Assembly (NCBI GenBank): GCA_002964805.2
Contig: PUDQ02000113.1
Coordinates: forward strand, 806,001-870,000
DNA from: Trametes villosa
Lineage: Eukaryota; Basidiomycota; Agaricomycetes; Polyporales; Polyporaceae
Direction: 5' to 3'
DNA: 64,000 nucleotides
Of the stretch, positions 11,719 to 21,731 are shown piece after piece. Every line of letters starts with the position of its first letter. The stretch's first letter is position 1. The notes below the pieces were generated by a model, which had not been told where the DNA came from, did no database searches, and saw only the letters and a program-made list of their open reading frames with translations. A program made the translations under genes and the position numbers.

Positions 11719-12519
11719 ATGATCCTAGCGACAGTCTTCAAGATGATTGTGGACTTTTTGCGCTGTATTAGAGGTCGTCGCTTCCAAGGACGTATCATTG
11801 ACCTTCCGTTTGGTCTGATCCTGAAGATATCTTCGCCACGTGGGACAAAGGACTCAGAAGCCAACATAATACACTTCGTCCAGCGCCACACTCACATCCC
11901 CACCCCTCGCGTTCTCGTCTCCGCCGAAGGGCATGGGAGCCGCTATCTTTTGATGAAGAAGGCTGGCGGTAGGGAGTTGGAGACTGTCTGGGCGACCTTG
12001 GAATCTACCCAACGGCGAAGGATCGTTGAGCAACTGCGCTCGTTCATATCCCAGCTCCGGTCGCTCCAATCCCCACAAAGACGTGCTGTGTGCTCTCTAA
12101 GTGGCGCCGCACTTCGAGACAGCCGTGTTGCAATTTCCGGCGCGATAGGACCGTTCACCGACGAAGACGCGTTCAACGATCGTCTCATCGAGACGTCGGC
12201 CTGGTTCGATCAAAGGGTTACGTTCCCAGCGTTCCGGTCTCGCCTGCGCGGAGACCACGCTATTGTACTTACTCACGGAGACATCGCCCCACGCAACATC
12301 TTGGTTGACGGAGACATCATCGTTGCCGTGATAGACTGGGAGCAAGCGGGATGGTATCCCGAGCACTGGGAGATGGTGAAGGCGAGGTGGTGTCCGCCAG
12401 ACCCCGAGCCTGCAGGCGATCTCTGGATAGAGGCCGTGAAGGATTTGTTCGACGAAGACTACGAGGCTGAATGGCAGGTCGAACGGGAACTCTCGGAGCG
12501 CATAGTCGGGTTCTTCTGA
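11719..12519 (+). CDS. APH-like kinase 3
   Basis: Intronless, 266 residues from the Met at 11719; an in-frame Met at 11647 is rejected because the paralogues begin at the later one. It carries LILKIS, the catalytic loop HGDIAPRN and VIDWEQAGWYPEHWE. A small insertion (DSE) before the helix-C region (ANIIHFVQRH) distinguishes it from kinases 1 and 2. It is followed at 12786-13376 by the second small HW/WNC gene in convergent orientation. It is presumably an active phosphotransferase of unknown substrate. Confidence 0.85.
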   Translation: MILATVFKMIVDFLRCIRGRRFQGRIIDLPFGLILKISSPRGTKDSEANIIHFVQRHTHIPTPRVLVSAEGHGSRYLLMKKAGGRELETVWATLESTQRRRIVEQLRSFISQLRSLQSPQRRAVCSLSGAALRDSRVAISGAIGPFTDEDAFNDRLIETSAWFDQRVTFPAFRSRLRGDHAIVLTHGDIAPRNILVDGDIIVAVIDWEQAGWYPEHWEMVKARWCPPDPEPAGDLWIEAVKDLFDEDYEAEWQVERELSERIVGFF

Positions 12520-12785
12520 TGACTCTCGTGAGCTACCTCCGCCGATCTCACGCCCCTCATCGTACTGATGCTTCGCCACAAGGTTGCAAACACATGACCA
12601 CTACCAGATCGTGCGTTGTACTCCTACTGGAAGATATCATCTCACTCACTATACACGCAACCAGACAGTTTGCGACGACGTATAGCACTCCGTCGAGATC
12701 GCTGCAGGTGGTAGGATAGCAATACACGAACATTGTACAACTGGTGTGGTATAGCGCGACTCGGAAATCTATGCTATAGATCCGT

Positions 12786-13376
12786 CTAATTGAAGTTCAC
12801 TACGGTAGGACGGCCTTTGCTCGCCGTTGCAGCGGTGGCCCGTTTCATGGCAGGGAGAAGGTCCTCCTGACGATTGATATCACCGTAAACCCACCCTCTT
12901 CCCTTCATGATCTCGACGCACTCTATAACCCAGTTACGGCAGTTCCAGCCCGCAGGTTTGCCAGTATTCACCGGCGTGTGCGCGAGGATGGCCTGTCGGG
13001 TCAGTGATTGTTAGCGGACGCGCCGGATGTGAGCGTAGCTCGGAGGAGTACTCACAGCGTCCAGCGCCTCCAGGTCCTGGTGCTTGACGGTGCCAATGCG
13101 AACGCCTCCGAGGCTTTTGAAAGTCCTCTCCAGAGACGCGTCGCGCCGCGTAGAGATCTCCCAGATTTCGACGCTAGGCTCGTTGGGCGGGAAGATGAAC
13201 CGGTTGCTCGCCTGGTACGTGCGTCCCTCCAGGTTGTTTTCGTTGGTGACGACCATGATGGCCCAGTGCAGCTCCTGCTCGCTCCCCGCTCCGAGATGCC
13301 ACCGCTTGTACTGTGCGACGACGACGGGGTACTCTTCCGTGCCTGCACGGAGGAGATTTTGAGGCGGATCCGCCAT
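12786..13376 (-). CDS. Small HW/WNC-motif protein 2, candidate permuted papain-like fold
   Basis: Two exons, 13056-13376 and 12786-12992, joined in phase 0 by a 63-base intron with clear gtgagt and ccgacag ends, give 175 residues. It is the paralogue of the gene at 9672-10245: HWAIMVV (H37), GRTYQASN, LGGVRIGTV, WNCRNWVIECVEIMKGRGW (C125) and the C-terminal GRPTVVNF are in the same order. The conserved intron and motifs show both are real, spliced genes. The function is unknown; the His...Asn-Cys layout is compatible with a permuted papain-like (LRAT/NlpC-P60) active site. It faces kinase 3, as gene 1 faces kinase 2. Confidence 0.75.
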
Positions 13377-14371
13377 TGATGCGAACGAAAGAGGTGGCGA
13401 TGTGTACGAGTGTGGGGTGGCGAGAAAAGCGGGTCAAGCGCAACTAGAGGGCGGTGAGATGTCTAGGAAAATGAGGAGACGAGCTACCCGGTATTTCTGG
13501 TCGTGCCCTTCGCCGGAGTCGCCCGCCGCACCGAATATCATAGCTTTCCGCTTCTGGGGCATCCCTTGGACTTTCAAGAGTGCGGTGAGTAAATCAAGCG
13601 TAGAGGGCGAGAAGGAGGGATGGCATCGACCAACTTGGAAAGTGAAAATTGTGTCGATAACCGCAGAATCCCTCGTTCGCGGGGCCGGGCGGTATTTGCA
13701 GGGCGTACGGCACGCTGCTGCACCATAAATTCTGAGTATCAAAGAGCTATAGAATAGCTATCAGATGCAAACCGTGGGTCAAGAAGAGAAAGCACGTCAC
13801 CAAAAAGCCTAGAAGCTGTTGTTGAAGACGCCTCTTACACCCGTCTAAATGACGAGGGAGTCGTCCTCACGAGGACGGTTTGCAGCTCTTGCCTATCCGT
13901 CATGATCTGTGCGGGTTCCGCACTGGGAACCGGAGCCTGATCAAAGGATGGGTGTCGGGTGGCCACGCGCGTCGGTACTAATACCCGTGAGCCGATGTCC
14001 GTAACCTTGGCCCACCCAGGGACTCCGATGGTGGTGGTTACTGCAGCGTGACCAGCACCCCTAGAGAACGCGATGTATTCAGTGACTTCTCGCAGATCAG
14101 GGGCAAGGTCGAAGAGGTTTTGAAACATACATTAATTATCTTGCGCCCTGCGCTTAACCGCGGAAGCGAGTGCGCGTTCATTTTGTCTCTGAACCGAAGC
14201 CTGAGCGCATACGGGGCGCTACGACGGTATCCTGATATCATCGGCAGAGGAGTCATGCCAGGCCACGTCACTCGCAAAAGGTCACGTAGGCTTCAAGGAT
14301 TAGATCAGTACGCAGACAGCTAGTGATACATGAGGATGGGTCGTGAGCGTGAGTCGTGAACGTCGTCCAGA
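13377..14371. other. Spacer with the block B relic segment
   Basis: Minus-strand open frames at 13835-14128 and 14038-14277 overlap the stretch similar to 10655-11100. Neither gives a protein I recognise, and the frame continuity differs from the block A copy, which argues for decay. Nothing else was seen. Confidence 0.35.
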
Positions 14372-16402
14372 TCAGAGCCTAGTGTGCTCGACATGCAGCG
14401 CGCTCTCCTTGTCGCTGGCGCCGTCGGGGATGGGCGCCCGGTTCTCGTGCACCTCCTCCTCGATACGCTTCTGCTGCTCCTCCCGGATCTTGTCGCCCTC
14501 GAACACTACATTCGATGTCAGCATTGCGGCTCGCACGAAGGCGCACGAAGGTGGTACTCACGGAAAGCGAGCTCTTCCAGCGAGCGGTTCGACGTCTCGG
14601 GGAAGAGGAACCAGACGAAGATGACCTCGAAGAAGAGGAAGATGCAGTACGAGATGTAGTACTTCCAGCCCGCGTTGGCAATACCGATCGGGTTGACGAA
14701 TTGGTTGAAGAAGCCTGCCGCACGGCCCCACCACTGGAAGATGGCGATACCCTTTGCGCGGGCGTGGTAAGGGAAGAGCTCGACGAGGTACGCTGCGAGC
14801 CGTACGATGTCAGAGCGCGCTCGAGGCAGCGGTGAGTACAGAGAAAGGCGCACTGTATGTGAGAGCGTTGAAGCCCATGTTGTACGCAGGGCTGTACAGG
14901 AAGATGAAGCTGAAAGAACGCAAGTAAGCATTGTATACATCGGCGAAGGCAACGCATAGACGTACGCGATCACAGCGCGCGACGCTGCCTGGCTACCCGT
15001 GATAGAGTACTGCGCGCTCGCGACCGTCCAGCCGGTGAAGATGAGCGTGAGCGCGATTGTGCACGTCAAGTACGCCGTGCGGCGCGGGATCTTCGTAATC
15101 GTGAGCGCGAGCGTAGTGGCGTTGACGAAGCCCCAGCACGTCATGGCGAGGTTGATCAGGTTCTTCGTGCGGTCGTCGTGGATGCCAACGTTGTCGAGGA
15201 TGCGCGCGAGGAAGTACGACGTGAGGCCGTTCCCGGACCACTGCGTCGCGAGCCCGAGAAAAGAGCACAGAAGGAGGCGCTTCCGCATGCCCGGCGCGGA
15301 GACGAGCGACTTCCAGCTGCTCTTCGCCTGCTCCTTCTCGAGCGCGAGCGTCGTCTCGATCTCCGCGTACTCGAGCCGCACAAACTCGGAGTTGAGGTCG
15401 CCTTCGGCGTGGTACTTGACGAGGATCGCATACGCTTCTTCGCCGCGGCCTTTCGAGACCAGCCACCTGTACGAACGGATGAGCTGTCGGAATCGCGAGG
15501 CGGGGGGCGCTGATGCTCACCTAGGGGATTCGGGGATGAACCAGATGAAGATGAGCTGGAGAGCGCTCGGGATGGTCTGGAGGACGGATGGGATTCGCCA
15601 GCCCCAGTTGGTCGGCATCTGGAAAGTACCAAGCGTCACTCCCGCGGCGACGATTGCGCCTGTGAAGTTCCGCAATAAGCATGTCGTTCAAGGCCGGATG
15701 ATATGGAGACACACCGATGAACCAAGACGCGTTGAACAGAGACCCCATGCGCGCACGCTCCTTCGGGTACGCGAGCTCACCGATCATGGACGAGGCCGCA
15801 ACGATCGCGAATGGGATGCCGAACCCGAGCAGGAACCGTGCGATGACAAACATCGCGACTATGGAAAGCGCGTTAGGTTGGCAAAGAATATGACTGAGGA
15901 ACACGTACAATCCTGCGACGCCGTCTGGAGCGCCGCGCCGATGACCATAATGATACTACCGAAGATGATCGCCCATCTCCGCCCGAACCGATCCGTTACG
16001 AAGGGGACGAAGGGTAGGGAGCATATTGAGCCGAGGGAGTAGAGCGCGGAGAGGAGACCGAGGATGGTGGATCGAGGGTGTCCGAAGACTGATACAACAT
16101 TAGCAAGGGGTACCGGAGCTGGCGTCCCGCGAAAGACTCACAAGCATCCCAAGTCGGTACTGCTTGCAAGCCGTTCATCATCGACGAGTCGAATCTAGCC
16201 GACGTCGATGAGTCTAAGCATGAAGCAAATTGAGTTCAAATGAAACTTACCCGCTCGTCATCTCGATCCCGATGCACGTCGGGAACATGAGGAGGTAGAG
16301 TAGGCGCAGATTGCGCTTCCTATACCACGGAACCTTGTCCTGTTGAACGAGCTTGTTGATCGGGTTGTCGTCGCCCATACCGGGTCCTGCACTGATAGCC
16401 AT
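14372..16402 (-). CDS. MFS sugar transporter (hexose/lactose permease type)
   Basis: Plasma-membrane sugar:proton symporter of the major facilitator superfamily. The start at 16402 gives MAISAGPGMGDDNPINKLV; the exons then read through GIEMTSG, FDSSMMNGLQ, CFGHPRSTILGLL, the loop DRFGRRWAIIFGS and ELAYPKERARMGSLFNASWF. After the central loop come QWSGNGLTSYFLARIL and AYLVELFPYHARAKGIA, then the family signature PETSNRSLEEL and a charged tail ending EHTRL. The DRFGRR and PETxxRSLEEL motifs are classic sugar-porter signatures, and about 12 membrane segments can be placed. Length (roughly 530 residues) is normal. QWSGNGLTSYFL with a DDRTKNLINL loop fits the lactose-permease-like branch common in wood decayers, but the substrate cannot be told from sequence. 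Confidence 0.9.
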
Positions 16403-16498
16403 CCTGTCTTGAGTAGGGTGGACGAGGCGAACGCGGAAAGGGTAGGTAGCGATCCGAGGGTGGACGGGCTCCGACTCTCCTAGTGCGCGGGCATGGGC

Positions 16499-16506
16499 AT
16501 ATATAT
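16499..16506 (-). promoter_or_regulatory. TATA box of the MFS transporter
   Basis: ATATATAT lies about 97-104 bases upstream of the ATG at 16402. Confidence 0.5.
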
Positions 16507-17966
16507 CGCCTGGCGCACGGTGCCCTCACGAGTCCCCGCCAGGCACGACCTGCATTTTTCAATTCAGTAGCGGTATCAAGACCATACCCTGGGAGGCCGC
16601 ATTGACGAAACGCACCTTGAGGCCATTGCGTACTCTGATCCATGGAAACTCCGGAGAAACTACTCGGCGCTCGAGCTCTGTCTTCTGTCCATCGCGGCGG
16701 AAGGGTGGGGATTCAAGCCGTGGCAAGACTAGCGCAGCGCGAAAGCTACAGGTGATGGGAGGAAGAAATTGACGTCGCTGGGGCGCGCTATTCCTGCTGC
16801 TATCGTCGAAGCTCGCCGGAGGTCCGCAGAAGAGAAGCATCTGGCACGATGCAGTCGCGCAAGATCGTCCCAAGGTCATGGGATACGTTCCGGAGAAAGG
16901 TCGGCGAAGAGCGGTGTCGACTGCACCCACCGAGCGCGCCTTGGCGTTGGGAATCCGAGTGCTGGATTGCCGCAGTCACTATGTAAGATCCGGGAACCGG
17001 AGTGTTCCTCCGTCCTCGTATCTCGACCCTCCCCCCGGATTTTCTGACACGTCGAGAACGCAGAGCCTATCATTACCCCGCACTTCGCGAGGGCCAGGGG
17101 CGCTAGGGTGTCGGGACCAACACCATGTCCTTGGGGCAATGGCGTGTCGGAGACAAACCGGCGATCAGACGCTTCAGCGGAACCTGAGTCGGGGAGGCTG
17201 GGAGACTGTCGGAACAACGGGGCTAACAACTTGACGAAGATTGGAGCTGAAGCTTGAGGAACATTAGCTCGCGAAGATCGGCATGTGCTCGGCCGAGGGA
17301 GTTATGTAAAGACATGCTCACCATCGACGTTGCGATTAGAAGAGCGATCGTCTGTATATCATACATACTGACCCCGAGGTGCGGCGTCAAAAATTGCAAG
17401 CACTGCTGCCACGATACGAGTCAGTTCACTTGACGTCGCTAGAGCAAACGTGATACTCACAAATCCCGCACCAGCTCAATAGTGGTGGAACTCGCGCGTC
17501 GTAAATAATCAAGCTTGTACTAGCCATGCCGTTCATTCCAAGTTCGTATTGTGCTGGCGCCGGGTCGCGAAGGTAGCGCGTTGGAGCTTCGCCGACTCAG
17601 GGGAAGCCATAGCCGTTGCACAATCAAAGACAAACCTCCTTGATTTATCGGCCCCTCAACATGCCGTGGGCATACACGTAAGACGATGGTAGACGCAGTT
17701 AATGTCGGGAGAACGTAGGAGGGAAGAAGCCTTGAGTTGCCATATCGAGGGATGCCGCTCTGCCGTTATGAGCGCTTAATGCGGTGCCGCCACACGCAAC
17801 CGTACTATAGTCTCTCAGCGAGTGGCCTCGTGGCACCACAACTTTTGTCAAGCCACCCGCTGCCACCGCATCGCGTAGACCACCACTGCAGTCTATCCAG
17901 AGCGCAAGAATAATCAAAAGCATATGGAAATCCTCGGATGTAAATCCGATACTACTGTTTTCCTTC
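16507..17966. other. Intergenic region, no gene recognised
   Basis: About 1.46 kb between the transporter promoter and the 3' end of the WSC gene. Overlapping open frames on both strands at 16.77-17.23 kb lack recognisable motifs and splice logic. No repeats with clear ends were seen. Confidence 0.4.
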
Positions 17967-18779
17967 CTACGGCCTGGTCTTTCTCCCGACGTAGCTGTAC
18001 ACCATCAGCCTCTCCACGCCCCCACAAAACTCCTGACCATCCCCAGGCGGAAGGGGGCACAAGGAGCTGCATTCGTACTCGTCCGCCCGCTGCACGCCTG
18101 CCGCGAGCCCGAAGCTACACTGGCAATCCTCTCCGGCCTCCACGCCGGCGTACGGGTAACCAATATGCTGACAGAACTCGGTGCACTGGTCGATGAGTTC
18201 GAGGTTCGTGGCGAAGGTGTGGTGCACGACGGGGTCTCCGAACGCGGGCGTCGAGGGAGTGTCGACGAAGCATCCCTGAAGGGTAAAGCCGCCTGCGGGA
18301 AGCGCGGGCGATTTGTAAATCTGCACGTAGCGAGCGCCGCCAAGGGCAAGGTCAGATGAACATCCTTTGACAGGTATGCAGTAGCTTCGCGAGATTCGGC
18401 GTACCTGAATGCGGAACGACCCGCCGCAGGACAGGTCGGCATCGCCAGAGCAGGCCATGTCGCACTCCGTGGTGGGCCTCGCCTCCGGGGTGCTCTTCAG
18501 ACCGGTCCCGCAATGGCATTCATTGCTGAACTCGACGCCGGCATACACGGAGTTTTGGGCGTCGCAGCGCTCGATGCAGGATGCGGGGGTGTTCGCCGGG
18601 TCCTGGACGGTGATATCGTCGGCGATGATGCGCGAGCCAAAGTCAACCGCACAGGGATACACGGTGGTCCAGTTGACAGGGAGGTCGGGTGTGTCAAAAG
18701 AAAGAACCTCGAGGGCAGAGAATGCGAGGACGAATGCAGCGATAGAGAGCTTGCGCATTGTTGTCGACGACAGCGGCAT
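17967..18779 (-). CDS. Secreted protein with two WSC domains
   Basis: WSC domains are Cys-rich carbohydrate-binding modules found in fungal wall sensors and in secreted glycan-active enzymes. Two exons are joined across a short intron (gtacgccg...acgtgcag, about 18318-18404), so CGGSFRIQ is followed by IYKSPALPAGGF. A signal peptide is clear (MRKLSIAAFVLAFSALEV). WSC domain 1 covers about residues 40-125 (YAGVEFSNECHCG...CGG) and domain 2 about 140-235 (GCFVDT...YAGVEAGEDCQCSFG...FCGGVERLMVYSY). There is no catalytic domain and no transmembrane helix after the WSC repeats, so it is a stand-alone secreted lectin-like protein. Start: the Met at 18779 or 18758; the later one fits the signal peptide and the TATA distance better. 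Confidence 0.85.
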   Translation of the reverse strand: MPLSSTTMRKLSIAAFVLAFSALEVLSFDTPDLPVNWTTVYPCAVDFGSRIIADDITVQDPANTPASCIERCDAQNSVYAGVEFSNECHCGTGLKSTPEARPTTECDMACSGDADLSCGGSFRIQVRRISRSYCIPVKGCSSDLALGGARYVQIYKSPALPAGGFTLQGCFVDTPSTPAFGDPVVHHTFATNLELIDQCTEFCQHIGYPYAGVEAGEDCQCSFGLAAGVQRADEYECSSLCPLPPGDGQEFCGGVERLMVYSYVGRKTRP

Positions 18780-18820
18780 GTTCGGGATGTAGCCTGGTGG
18801 GAGTTGGACGTAGCGTCGTC

Positions 18821-18830
18821 TACTTATACT
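18821..18830 (-). promoter_or_regulatory. TATA-like box of the WSC gene
   Basis: AGTATAAGTA on the minus strand, 42 bases before the Met at 18779 and 63 before the Met at 18758. This short distance favours the downstream start. Confidence 0.4.
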
Positions 18831-20013
18831 CCGAGTTGCAGGTACCCGGCGCCGTGACGCCCAGCCTGAGCGAGCCGAGAGCGTAGTGAAAAGCATCCGT
18901 GAAAGGCGGGGTTGATCCAGACAGCTCAGGTACAGAGATGGCCGGCGTGAGTGGCCTCGAGCAGGCAAGAGTGATTGTGCGGCCCAAGAAGCGAGCATAG
19001 GTTGAAGATGGCCTTCCCGTGGTCGTCTCATGACAGTTTTCCATGCGCTCCTTGTGCCAGGAACAGTCATTGTGGCGGGAATCTCGAGGCACGGGAAGGC
19101 TGGCGTAGATAGAGTAGTGTGATGGGGGCCACAAGAATGCGACCAAGTGACTGGTAGATTTGCCTAGAGCTCATGGAAGCTGTTTCATGGGATTACGTGC
19201 ATCGCGAGTGTTTGGTTAAGCGAGATGTCGTAGTGGCTTCAGTCGGTGCTGCAAGGTTAGGACCTAGTCTAGATCTGTCGGTGAGCAGTCACCCGATTCG
19301 CAGTAACGGCGGCCACGACTCACCATATAGGACCTCTGTACATCAATCTCAGCCCCCACCTACCCAAATCTATACTCATATTGTCAAGAGGGGGAATGAG
19401 TGAATTTGCTCGCGTGTTTGGTGGTGGTTGTGGTATCCGAGGTATCGGGAGGTGATGCGTCGGCACTTTCCGGGCGTTGAGTAGAACGGGTTACATCAGA
19501 CGCCCACGCGAGCGCTTCAGGCCTGGCGAGTTGTCACTACTCTTCGCTCGTCCATCATCTGTCCAAGGCTGTAACGACTCCTGGAAATTCATCTGGGCGA
19601 TATTCAGCTACAAGTAACGATCACAGACCGGCGGCTATGGAAAGGCTCTGCTTCACAGAGCCTGCATTTCTGAAAGGATGATATGTATCGTACAACGGCC
19701 TGAATTGCCCCGCCACCATTCAATTGCCTAGGGTAGGTATATGGCAGGTCCACACGAAGAAACTCTACTTCTCTTCTTGCACTTGATTGCCGCTCACGTG
19801 GTCTACCGCAGCGTCCAGGTTGAATCTGGGGGACGCGGCGAGGAGCGCCACCACGCGCTTCGTACGCGTTTACACCCACCTCGAAGCCAGTCTAGTCCCC
19901 CGTACTCTCTCAACGTCTACCACTCTCCCCAGCCCCGTACACATACAAGCGGATCAGGTGCGGCTATTGTGAATGCTACGCTCACTCGATGCTGAGAACA
20001 GGCTGGTGATTAG
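18831..20013. other. Divergent intergenic region between the WSC and MYND 1 genes
   Basis: About 1.2 kb with only short unrelated open frames on both strands. Presumably the two promoters; no further element is identifiable. Confidence 0.4.
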
Positions 20014-21411
20014 ATGGCGCCGACGCACATTTGTCCACGGTGTGACATGCCGGCAGTCAAACTCAGGCGTTGCAACGGCTGCAAAAAAGCGATCTACTGC
20101 AGTGAGGCGTGCCAGAAAGAGGCGTGGCCCCTTCATATCTTCGACTGCAAGCCTGGCCAGCCTATCAACACCGCCTACCGTCTCTACCGATCCTGCATCC
20201 GAGACGAGCTCCCCGACGACGAGGAGACGAGGCGAGACTACGGGTTCGCGAAGGCGGCGAGGACAATGGGTGGGCTATCGGAGAACATGCTTTGTGGCCT
20301 ATTCAGAGGCGTGTTCATCTACATGCAAGTCCCTCCGAGGAGCGTACACCAATGGAGACTCGAAGGGCGACTCCTGGCAGAAATCAAGAAACTGTATGAG
20401 CCCATGCGTCCACAGGACAGAGGCGCTTACTACCCCTGGCTGTTGGAACACCACTCCGTTCTCGATAACAGCATCCCCGACGACGAGCTCATCGTCGACA
20501 ACGCCTCTCGTGGTATCCGCAACGCTTGGATCAAGGCCGGTGGCTCTCCCAGCGATAGCTTCAACGTCATCCAAACCAAGATCCTCAGCCTCTCTCCTCC
20601 TCGGCGCTCCTGCCACGTCTTTTACCGAGGGTTCATCGGCGGGGGCGGACATCCAAACCCAGTGCAAGATGAATGGATAGATTTCGGCTTTGTCGCGGCT
20701 CTGGACAGCTCCGAGGAACGCAACCTCGGCATCGCTTACAAGGCCCTCATCGGTGTCTGCACCTTCGAGGAGTTCTGCGTCGCCCACGAAACTTCGTCCA
20801 TCCCTGCCCTGTTCGAGCGCTACGGGCTTCAGCCTACCCGCTTCTTTCGAGATGTCATGGCGCACGCGCCGTACATGCGCAAGTCCGTCTGGGACCTGAA
20901 GCATTACGTCGACCTGCTCGCTGAAGGAGCCGCATCAAAGCGCTCAAATATGCCCTTGCCTTCGGTCACGGCGGACTACGGGTACATGAACTGCCACGGG
21001 AAGGGGGATCAGAAACGGCTCAACGCCCTGTACAAGCGCTACTTTCTTCACCCCCAAATGGATCCCATCGAACTCCACAACGCCTGTATCCAGGGGCAGC
21101 TTTTGCGGTACCTCGAGCCGTTCGTGGGTATGAAGGCCAAAGACGTGCGCCTCTATCATCGCTTGCTGAAGACGGTGTACCCCCTTCCTCAAGCAGTTGA
21201 CTACGCTGGTACGCATGTCGTGAACCCCAATTTCCCGCGCTGTCTGCTCAATTCTGTCCATGCCTCAGGCGAGACTTACAGCGGTCCTGTCACCATATAC
21301 CTAGGCGGCAGCCCTAAATGGTGGAAACGACTCTTCACTCCCCGCGCCGGCCTCTTCGTTACCGTTATGACAGGCGCTCTTGCGTTCCTCGTCAAGCTCT
21401 TGTGGTTCTGA
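20014..21411 (+). CDS. MYND zinc-finger protein 1 with C-terminal membrane anchor
   Basis: Intronless, 465 residues. The N-terminal MYND finger (residues 7-44) reads CPRC, CNGC, YCSEACQKEAW and HIFDC and holds all zinc ligands; MYND fingers bind proline-rich partners. The rest is a large uncharacterised region shared with the paralogue at 39307-40623 (GSPSDS, LKHYVD, the FLHP/FAHQ region, YPLP). The last 25 residues (GLFVTVMTGALAFLVKLLWF) form a hydrophobic helix at the very end, so the protein is probably tail-anchored in an internal membrane. It is not a SET-domain enzyme. Function unknown; such MYND families are expanded in Agaricomycetes. Confidence 0.8.
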   Translation: MAPTHICPRCDMPAVKLRRCNGCKKAIYCSEACQKEAWPLHIFDCKPGQPINTAYRLYRSCIRDELPDDEETRRDYGFAKAARTMGGLSENMLCGLFRGVFIYMQVPPRSVHQWRLEGRLLAEIKKLYEPMRPQDRGAYYPWLLEHHSVLDNSIPDDELIVDNASRGIRNAWIKAGGSPSDSFNVIQTKILSLSPPRRSCHVFYRGFIGGGGHPNPVQDEWIDFGFVAALDSSEERNLGIAYKALIGVCTFEEFCVAHETSSIPALFERYGLQPTRFFRDVMAHAPYMRKSVWDLKHYVDLLAEGAASKRSNMPLPSVTADYGYMNCHGKGDQKRLNALYKRYFLHPQMDPIELHNACIQGQLLRYLEPFVGMKAKDVRLYHRLLKTVYPLPQAVDYAGTHVVNPNFPRCLLNSVHASGETYSGPVTIYLGGSPKWWKRLFTPRAGLFVTVMTGALAFLVKLLWF

Positions 21412-21731
21412 GTGTAGTAGCGGTACCGTCGATCCGCTCGGATGGGGTGGGCATGACCCAGAGTCCGGGGATCTCTTTCGGAGTCGAGCGACGCCGGTAC
21501 GTTTCTGCCGATTACGACGGTCGAAGGGAATCCAACTAACTTGCGCCTTATAGCACCGCGCCGACTCGACACCCGCCATGTCATGCATGGTGGCCCGATC
21601 TGTATTGTACTGAATCTAGCCGTAAACCATATCCATGAAACGCGAAGGATTCGTTCAACTGATGTGCGCGGCGAGAACAACCGCCAACTTACATCTGGTA
21701 GATCCAAACACGAACCTCGTTCGCGGCTCCC

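Larger units (their letters stand above)
11719..14150. repeat. Tandem duplication block B (kinase 3, small gene 2, relic)
   Basis: Second copy of the unit described for block A. Paralogue divergence is substantial at protein level, so the duplication is not recent. Confidence 0.7.

Noticed and set aside
14999..16042. Plus-strand open frame of 347 codons
   Set aside because: Antisense to the MFS transporter exons; the transporter has clear motifs and splice sites, this frame has none.
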